Shown: positions 20,276-27,651 of the stretch, piece by piece | Layout of the letters: each line of letters opens with the position of its first letter | Position numbering within the stretch: position 1 is the first letter of the stretch | Assembly (NCBI GenBank): GCA_030248225.1 | Contig: JASANE010000714.1 | Coordinates: forward strand, 1 to 27,651 | From: Trileptium ribeirensis | Taxonomy: Eukaryota; Nematoda; Enoplea; Enoplida; Thoracostomopsidae | Length of the DNA stretch: 27,651 nt | Direction of reading: 5' to 3' | Translations under genes and position numbers: made by a program | Notes under the pieces: model-generated | What the model saw: the letters and a program-made list of their open reading frames with translations, nothing else | What the model was told of the DNA's origin: nothing | Database searches by the model: none

Positions 20276-23200
20276 AGTAGTCGCAAACCATACCTCATCT
20301 ACTTTTGTATAATCAGTGTTCAAAATACTTAATAGAACTAAACTTTTTATTTTAGATAAGCCGTGAACTTCATATAATCTCATGTGACGCATTTGTCCTA
20401 TGAAAAAATAATGTAGCTTGTGATAAAAACCATAATGCAACAACATTTCGGCTACAAATTTTATAACAGAGTTTATATAAGCCAAACATACCTGATTTGA
20501 CGAAGGACTATGTTAACTATGTTACTAGTCAGTTGTATCATAGGCAAAGATCTGAATGTACGGTAACAGTTTTAAACTAGTGGTGCCGTCTCGTTTGAAC
20601 TTGTCTTCACTGTGCTTGCGAATCTTTAAACGCACCGTTAGCTATGCATCATGCTTTAACCCTAAGAATGTTAGGTTGCCCGTTCAAATGTGTTGGACCC
20701 GACTTAACACACATCAAAAATTGCAGGCAACTACAGTTGGACGCCTAGAGACGTCGTCAGTTGGAAAGCTGTCGCTATATGAAGCATGTGCTTAACATTG
20801 TATTGTGCGGGATTATTATACTTTTCGGATGATACGAAATTGCTATTGAGTTTATTATTCTCATGCATTAAGGGTGTCGCTCAACAGCCACTCGATGGGC
20901 TAGCCAGTGTTTCACTTGTGGACTACTTTGAACAGTTTTGAAGCACCACGTCTTTGCTCTTTTCTTTATACAACTTCCATTGACAACTTTGAGACAAAGT
21001 ATGTAATATGTAAAGCCTCAGTGCATAGGCCTGGAAGCAGAATGTGGCTTAAATTTTTACCAGCCTTATTCACTAGTGCTACGCTGAAATGCGTGAGTCA
21101 TAACGATATCACTACCAAAGCACAACACGAAATTAAACCAAATGCGTAATATTGCTTGTTATGTATTAACATTAACAATGCACTGGGTCCTCAAATCATT
21201 TATCCGGGCTTGGATGAATTACTCAGCGCGATCTGGCTCAGTCCATGCAGCCGAGTTAAGTGTCAATCACCAATTATAGCTTTGCGGCAATGTTGCTTCT
21301 GAATTTCAGATATGGGCGCATGCGCGTTTTTGTTATATTTCAATTTGATACTATAGTGCAACTGATACTGAGAGATATCAGCGCAAAAATATTGGGATTT
21401 GATAGCCGTGGAAAATATAGGTAATGAGCCATTGATGAAATGAAATGAAATGACATGAAATCATTGATAAACCATATATAATATTCGCTGGTAGCTACTG
21501 AGGGACAACCGACCGCTCAGCTTTATCGTTCGAAGCTATGAGACGGTTCTGATATTATGTCTATGAGCGAGGCATAATATTTAATACCGCCTTTGCTGTT
21601 TCTGCTACAGAACTACAACGGGTATGCAATCGGAACTCATGGATATAAAACCAAAAAACAAAACAGAAACAAGAACATAATACTACTGTGGGTCGGATTG
21701 GCGGCAATATAAGCAAATGAAGCGAGGTTGTATAGCACTGTAGTAGTAGTAATAGAAGCTACAAATATATGATAGTAGCAGACCGTCTTTGAATGTTGGT
21801 ATGTGGACTGAACGACATTTTCTGTTTGAAGTCAAAAGAATATGCACGGTGTCAAGATCAGTTGCAGATGTTGTTTGCTGGCAGTATCGCATTGAAATAA
21901 ATGAGCGGTATTTTGCATTCAAGCGTTTACACTTAGTACCAGAGTAGGTATTGCGTCATCTGTGATATTTTCAGAGCATACATATATTCATATTTTTAAC
22001 CCACCGTTTAACATAGAACTACACTGTAGCCAGTCGACAGGCTCAAGAATGTCAAAGAACAGTAACATGTTCAAGACATTAAGTTTCGACATAAGTTTTT
22101 TATAAACGAAGTTTATGTAAGAAAGTATAATAAAATATAATATCCAATGACTGGCGTTGTGTCTCACCAATATAACACTAAAAACTTGGGAGCAAAGTTG
22201 TTTCGATGGCCATTATTACCAAACATTAATAGTTTACGCATATTTGTACAATTGAGAGAACGGAAGTCGGGTAAACTAAGCTGCATGAAGTTACGGGTGG
22301 GTCGTGTATTTTAGAAGAAAAGCAAATGGTGTCCTAAATTTGCCTAGACTGACCTCAACCCAGCAAATATCCAATAATTTGTCTTAACTAAAATACTAAC
22401 TATGATATTTTGTCACGAGAAATTTTCAAGGCCACACCAATGTCAACCGTACTTTAGTGTGCACAAAGCGTGAAGCACTCTTTCATACATAAAGGATAAC
22501 AGATAGTGTAACCGGCTAATAGTTTATTAGGTGTGACGTGTTTATCTAAGTTGTCTGACGTTTTCGTGCACGCAATAGAAAATTGAGATGTTATTTCTGC
22601 GAAAAATATCACAGTAAACGGCAAGAGAAACGTGTTTATCATTTGTCTCTTTCTTTCCTAAATGCAGTACGATCGGTACTTATTCACAGTTGAGTCGACT
22701 CAAACAAATATTGTACCAATTCATCTTACTGAATATCTAAATGTGACATTTAACACCACTTGGCTTTGAAACGCTATCAACATGTTGTCAGCTCAATGCT
22801 ATACGTATTCGATATACAATTCAATGCACGTATTCGATCAACATGGCTACACGATACAACTGCTTTCTCACTTAGGTATTCATGCAATATCTGTTTAATG
22901 ACATCCACATAGCAGTAATTGTAGGCTTTATATTCGATGGCAGCAAAATTAAGAAAAAAGTTGAGTTATCGTGTTTTGTAACCGGTTTTAGTAAGAAAAA
23001 GTACGCACGCCAATAAAATTACTCATCAATTGCTGAAATAAAAAAGAAAAATCCTTTTACCTAATAAATGCTGGAATTGAGACTAAGCTAGAACTTTGCT
23101 ATTGTCACCATTCAGAAATTATTCCACATATGTACTTATATGTACATTGAAAAAATGTGTCACAAAACGTCCGTATGAAATCTCATTTTCATTAGTTTAC

Positions 23201-24635
23201 CGCAGTGACCACAAAGATTATTACTATATGGTAATTTAAAAAATTCGGCGGTGCGTAAATTAACCCATACACCATTTCTATAAGCCATAATATAGTCTTT
23301 AGGAATCGTAGCAGATGAATTTGTTAAAGATTAAACAATTCTAAACCGTTCTTTATAACATTAATTTTTTATTTCGAATTTATGACACAGTCGGCGAGTA
23401 AAGTATCGGTGAAGTCTGTCGATATTATCAACTTCTGATTGTAAACTCTGATTGATCAGGCTGAAGGGGAATATTCAAAAATTAGTCGTACTTAGTTTTT
23501 TAGTCCACTCAGTAATCAGCAGCCAGAGAGCATCGAAATAACATATTACTAGTTTTATAACATGTTTTTGCATCGGCATAATGCAATTTTAATTACAGAT
23601 TGAAATTTATTAAAAATTCCTAGTTCTTATAATAATAACAATTTCCCAAAGGAATATTACATTGGTACACAATAAATTTATTTTTTCGATAAGCACAAAG
23701 ACATATGTATGAACATATTTCAAACTGATGTTCTTAGTTTCCAGAGTCCATAATATTTTGAAAATAATTAAAGCCCTCTTGTAAAGGAATTTTTGCATGA
23801 CTTAAACGATCATTTTGAAAGCAATGAAAAATTTTAATACCATCTGTGTACAACTTAATGTCTTTTCAGGAAAATCCTGGCATAATGCCGCTTACATATA
23901 ACAAATAAGAAGTGGTAGTAAGTGGTGGTACTCCAGAATTAATATAACGTACTAATTTATTATTGAACAAGGCGAATTTAATTTATGTTCCGTTGAATAG
24001 AATGTCTTTAAATCTATTTAGAGATAGTCGGTAAGACAGTATGCAACAAGGTCAGCTGCCGGAAATTAAGTTTGCGCCAGTTTTTTTACTACGATTATGT
24101 GCGTCTTTTTGTTAAAAGAAATGCGTCATAGTAGCTTACAACTTCCACAGCTTTTATTGTTGAAAACGCTCAGCGCTTCGGTGTCCATCTGATACACTCG
24201 CCGTGAGACTGTTATATTGTATACCAATCCCCGGTTAGACGTGTAATGCACACTCTAACAAAAACAGAAGCAATGCAACCGCTTGGCGAATGGGACAAAT
24301 AATACAAACAAAAAGGCGAAAGTTTTGGCCGCCACACCATTGCCCTAGAACTTGAGCACTCCGCTAGTAGCGCATTGTACAGCAAGGCATTTATCTATAA
24401 GTTTATATATAATAGGAGAGGGTCTTTCGTCTGTTTATTATTTATCTGAATGTTTGTCTCTGAACTCTGTCAAAAGTTTAATAGATACATCCCCAACGGA
24501 TTCTGAGTCAGCAAAGTCCAACTTAGGCTGTAAAACATATTTTTTAAACCCACAGAGGGTATAGTTTGGGGTTAGCTAATTATGTATTAGCTTAAGTAAT
24601 TGAGTTAAGTGATGCACTTTTGAATGTCTGCAACA
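20276..24635. other. Long AT-rich region without recognised genes
   Basis: It contains many short frames but none with a recognisable domain. The most balanced in composition is plus-strand 20556-20795 (79 codons), which I cannot assign. ACGTATTCGAT-like words occur twice near 22802-22840. A (TGAAA)n microsatellite within it is listed separately. Confidence 0.45.
21436..21460 (+). repeat. (TGAAA)n microsatellite
   Basis: Five consecutive 5-bp units, the fourth altered to TGACA. The run is bordered by ATTGA and TCATTGA words. Confidence 0.85.
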
Positions 24636-24641
24636 GCACAG

Positions 24642-24800
24642 TCATTCAGTGGGTAACGCTTCAGCAGAAAGAACGCGTTGTATTCCAAGGAGGGCCGTGT
24701 TCTATTCCACCGTCTATCTATCTATATATATATATGTATATATAAGAGGCGACGCTTCAGCAGGAGGACCGTGTTATATTCCGTGTTGTGCTATGTGAAT
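24642..24800 (+). mobile_element. tRNA-derived SINE-like element with simple-repeat tail and second partial copy
   Basis: CAGTGGGTAACGC at 24647-24659 resembles part of a tRNA A box. GTGTTCTATTCC at about 24697-24708 is close to the B-box consensus, at a tRNA-like distance. The head is followed by a TCTA/TATA simple-repeat tail (24713-24744), as expected of many SINEs. Immediately after the tail, ACGCTTCAGCA restarts at 24752 (first copy at 24656) and runs to GTGTTATATTCC with an internal deletion of about 22 bp. This looks like a second, truncated copy. No target duplication was identified. Confidence 0.5.
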
Positions 24801-24988
24801 AAGATAGGTAACATCCTACATTGATCGTTTTTTATCCTTCGCTGCTCAAGTTTCTCCTCCTTTTGGTGTAGTATTGACTACCAGCTGGAAGTACCGGCGT
24901 CGCACAAGCGTACTGCAACACAGTGTTTATACATAGTTTCAAGACGCCCTAGCTACTTTTGTGTGCAGCTAAACACTTTATGATGAGT

Positions 24989-25209
24989 AGTGTAATATAG
25001 ATTCATTTTGTATGGTTGATTTATGTAAATATTGTGTAGTCAAAATATGCGGATGTGTGTAATTATTACGACTAAATCAAACTTTTTTTAGTTTTATATA
25101 GTGTAATATAGATTCATTTTGTATGGTTGATTTATGTAAATATTGTGTAGTCAAAATATACGGATGTGTGTAATTATTACGACTAAATCGAAACTTTTTT
25201 AGTTTTATA
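24989..25209 (+). repeat. Recent 111-bp tandem duplication
   Basis: The segment starting AGTGTAATATAGATTCATTT at 24989 is repeated at 25100, a period of 111 bp. The two copies differ at only a few positions (for example ATGCGG versus ATACGG, and CAAACT versus CGAAAC). Both contain TTATGTAAATATTGTGTAG and end in a T run followed by AGTTTTATA. There is no coding content. Near identity implies a recent local duplication, or an assembly artefact. Confidence 0.9.
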
Positions 25210-25404
25210 GTCAACACACGTAATCGTTTTTCTCTTTTAGTATTTTTCCGTATGCCTACGGTCGTTGATCGTTTATTCGGCGCAGTCCAACATACTTTTA
25301 AATTATTTTTTCGAAATGCAGGAATTATTTTATTGGGTAGGGATATCAATGTTTGAGACTACGTTTATCATATGTAGACTTGCCTAATGCCTAAATCTTA
25401 ATTT

Positions 25405-25600
25405 AGGTAGCGTCGAAAGCGCATAGCGTCCGGTCCTTGCCGTCGATGTGAGGACGTGGGTTCGACATTGGCACTTCAGTTCATAACTGCCTTCGACAAA
25501 TCCATCGCATAGATGGTTGAGATGAGAGCACAGCTTTAAATCTCAATTCACAAGTGTCATTGAGCTGGCCGGATCTCTCATTATACCACGCACACTACAT
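25405..25600 (+). mobile_element. tRNA-derived SINE candidate
   Basis: TAGCGTCGAAAGCGCATAGCG at 25408 resembles a duplicated A-box region, and GTGGGTTCGACATTGG at 25456-25471 contains a B box matching GGTTCGA exactly. The 51-bp spacing suits a tRNA-type polymerase III promoter. Between them GTCCT pairs with AGGAC as a loose anticodon-arm relic, but the loop is too long for a real tRNA. A GC-richer body continues (CTGCCTTCGACAAATCC, GAGCTGGCCGGATCTCTC) to about 25600. The 3' end and target duplication are unclear. Confidence 0.5.
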
Positions 25601-26040
25601 TCGGACATTATATTTACGTAGGGACGTGCGATAAAAGAGGCAATATTTAAAAACAACAAACATTTTTACAGTCCTGTGAAGCAAAAGTGTCACCTGTCAA
25701 GAGAACACATCGTAGGTCATAATGTGTGCATTAAGGGAATAATTTTTGCATTCTTTGAAAAGAAACCATGTGTTCATATGGTCTGTCTGTATGTAAGTTC
25801 TCTGTACTATCGCATGAACGAAAGCCGGTTATTGGTTCACAATGATGAGAACAACTTACGGATTGATTATGGATGATAGCAAAAGGTATTCCGTTCTTCT
25901 GAATCAACCATGATCAAAGTTGTCTATTAAGTTTATTGAGTTTGGAGAATTAGCACATTTCGAACCTTCAAGATAATCAACACAAAAAACTCAAATATGT
26001 AATGCTAATAAATTCGCCAGGCTATTACGCCGCAAACCTT
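25601..26040. other. AT-rich stretch, no recognised feature
   Basis: One 66-codon plus-strand frame (25676-25876) has no domain. It may lie inside a non-autonomous Helitron whose 3' end follows, but no 5' end was identified. Confidence 0.4.
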
Positions 26041-26076
26041 TTCCAAGTCCGGGTGGCGCCGGGTATCCCAGCTAGT
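26041..26076 (+). mobile_element. Helitron-like 3' terminus
   Basis: A short GC hairpin (CCGG at 26049-26052 pairing with CCGG at 26059-26062) is followed 9 bp later by CTAG (26072-26075) and then T. Helitrons end in a small hairpin about 10 bp before CTRR and insert between A and T, which fits. The stem is short, and no matching TC-starting 5' end was found. Confidence 0.35.
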
Positions 26077-26338
26077 ACATTATATATTTAATTGTTACAT
26101 TACTGTGTGTTTTTACTGTCAATCCAATTAAGCATGTAATTTAGAAGTTTAATACGAACACTCAGCACATTATGAATACTCTTCAAAACGAATTCTCATG
26201 AGCGAACAGGTTTGTGAAATCATGGAGATCTGACTACGTACGTGAATATACGTGACAGATTTTTAATTTAGTTAGAGAGTAACTTAGCTTCTGCTGACCC
26301 AGTCTTGGTAATAACTTTATTTAGTAGTAGATAGAAAA

Positions 26339-26375
26339 TGGGGGTTTCGCCCCCCCCCCGCCGGCGGCGGCGGTG
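26339..26375. repeat. G/C-run hairpin with GCC/GGC repeats
   Basis: GGGGG-TTTCG-CCCCCCCCCC forms a perfect five-pair stem and is followed by GCCGGCGGCGGCGGTGG. It is an isolated GC island in very AT-rich DNA, similar in style to the hairpins at 2334 and about 4036. It may mark the end of an inserted element. Confidence 0.6.
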
Positions 26376-26399
26376 GTTGGTAGCTGACATACTGGGACT

Positions 26400-26640
26400 T
26401 TGTTATATGTATATATGTGGTAACCTGTATAAGTAGCACATATATAAAGATCAGGATTAGTATTTTTATACATATTAATATATAAATATACATATATGTT
26501 AATATATGAATGTATGTATAGATATACCTTGTGTGTATTTTATGTCTGTGTGTTTGTATATGTTTATCTCTTTAAATGTTTTTATGTTTGTATATGATTA
26601 TATGTCTGTATGAACATGTTGTACCTATTTTTTACAATAC
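26400..26640. repeat. Low-complexity TA/TG-rich tract
   Basis: The tract is made of TATATG, TATGTA and TTTGTATATG words with local palindromes (for example around 26468-26505). It is typical of decayed TA/TG microsatellite. No coding capacity is visible. Confidence 0.75.
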
Positions 26641-26971
26641 ATATTTGTATAAACATTTAACTTTAAATATTAAATTTACCGGTGTTCTTTCTACGTAAAC
26701 ACGCTTTAGGCATAAAATATGGGAATATCTGATTTACATAAATGGTCATAACTCGCTCAAACATGAACTTAGAAAAATTTCAAAGGTACCAAAATGATCC
26801 TCCGTACGAGATCTAACCAAATCTAGAATAATTATAAAAATATTAAGATATTATGTTTTTTCGTTTTTTCGAAATTTTTACATCAAACACGGTAAACTTG
26901 ATATTTTACGTAGGCTTGCAATATTTACACGTTTCGTACAATCATCAACACTGTTACTTAATGGATTAATG

Positions 26972-27112
26972 GATACACTCACAAAGGGTGGTTTAATGTT
27001 TTTGACTAAGAAACACACCCGTTTGATCTATACATTACTTTCGACTGGAAACACATTAATTGGGGTGTTATTTTATACTACAAAATCCGTTCATATTGGT
27101 ATATTATTTTCC
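26972..27112 (+). repeat. Decayed edge of the 39-bp satellite
   Basis: Diverged monomers can be traced left of the clear array. GATACACTCACAAAGGG starts near 26972, AAACACACCCGTTTG at 27011 and AAACACATTAATTGG at 27049, spaced 38-39 bp apart. Beyond 27060 the pattern is lost until the clean array begins at 27113. Decay at an array border with cleaner units inside is usual for satellites maintained by unequal exchange. Confidence 0.6.
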
Positions 27113-27651
27113 TAACACATCTGTAAGGGCGTAGTAGTGTTATCGATATTTTAACACACCCGTAAGGGCATGATAGTGTTTTGAGCATTTTAACACACCC
27201 GTAAGGACATAATATTGTTTTCGATATTTCAACACATCTGTAAGGCAGCATTCTAACACACTCGTAACGGTTTACTAGTGTTTTCGACATTTTAACACAT
27301 CTGTAAAGACGTAGTAGTGTTTTCGATATTTTAACACACCCGTAAAGGCATGATAGTGTTTTGAGTATTCTAACACACCCGTAACGGTGTTTTCGACATT
27401 TTAACACATCTGTAAGGGCGTAGTAGTGTTTTCGATATTTTAACACATCTGTAAGGATAGGATAGTGTTTTGAGCATTGTAACACACCCGTAAGGCCATA
27501 ATAGTGTTTTCGATATTTTAACACATCTGTAATGGCATAATAGTGTTTTCAGCATTCTAACACACTCGTAACGGTGTAATAGTGTTTTCGACATTTTAAC
27601 ACATCTTTAAGGGCGTAGTAGTGTTTTCGGCATTTTAACACACCCGTAAGA
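27113..27651 (+). repeat. 39-bp satellite with five-monomer (195-bp) higher-order order, running off the window
   Basis: Each unit starts TAACACA and has GTAA at positions 11-14 and GTGTTTT near position 25. Starts are 27113, 27152, 27191, 27230, 27254, 27293, 27332, 27371, 27402, 27441, 27480, 27519, 27558, 27597 and 27636. All complete units are 39 bp except those at 27230 (24 bp) and 27371 (31 bp). Unit types recur in the order A (CATCTG with GTAGTAG), B (TGAGCATT end), C (ATAAT with CGATATT), D (CATCTG with GCATTC), E (CACTCG with CGGT and CGACATT). The step from 27402 to 27597 is exactly 195 bp. Because 39 is a multiple of 3, long repetitive frames appear on the minus strand. They are not genes. 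Confidence 0.9.

Noticed and set aside
25405..25480. Functional tRNA gene
   Set aside because: The B box is good, but the anticodon loop is too long and the T stem and acceptor stem do not pair. A SINE head is the better reading.
27078..27594. Two overlapping minus-strand frames of 148 and 74 codons with Cys/Lys/Tyr/Arg repeats
   Set aside because: They are translations of the 39-bp satellite. The unit length is divisible by three, so frames stay open by construction.
27113..27651. CRISPR-like array
   Set aside because: The units are contiguous and variable along their whole length, with no constant repeat/unique spacer alternation, and the context is eukaryotic.

Overview
The window looks like nuclear DNA of an animal, most likely an aquatic invertebrate, though I cannot name the lineage. 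It is AT-rich and has no dense array of long open frames, no operons and no Shine-Dalgarno sites. It holds decayed animal-type DNA transposons, tRNA-like SINE heads, minisatellites and a satellite array. I recognise no intact host protein-coding gene. Almost everything that can be named is a mobile element or a tandem repeat.

Layout, left to right. Bases 1-2378 hold most of a hAT transposon on the minus strand. Its transposase (TTF-type zinc finger plus DUF4371-like region) is broken by three frameshifts and one nonsense codon, and its 5' terminus is marked by a perfect G7/C7 palindrome. Bases 3281-3560 contain two diverged tRNA-like (SINE-head) segments. Bases 3688-4492 are a 789-bp foldback element with arms of about 297 bp, closed by a perfect 8-bp target-site duplication. 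Bases 4500-11750 are mostly featureless, with one possible exon (7783-8071, minus), a GC-rich block near 8620 and a weakly coding-like stretch at 10001-10579. A second, unrelated hAT transposase relic lies at 11881-12860 on the plus strand, and a cluster of CGGGCC motifs follows at 13988-14165.

Bases 16773-17745 form an old minisatellite with a unit of about 54 bp. It is split by two GC-rich insertions of 209 and 207 bp. Both begin CATACAT and end ATGTATG, both carry imperfect 8-bp target duplications, and they entered almost the same point of the unit. Bases 18700-19075 are a composite of GC-rich and T-rich simple sequence. The right part (24640-26080) has two SINE-like elements, a young 111-bp tandem duplication and a Helitron-like 3' end. 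From 26972 to the window edge runs a 39-bp satellite. Its monomers follow a five-type order (A-B-C-D-E, a 195-bp higher-order repeat), and its left border is decayed.

No functional multi-gene system was found. The best-supported discoveries are structural: the foldback element, the paired insertions in the minisatellite, and the higher-order satellite.
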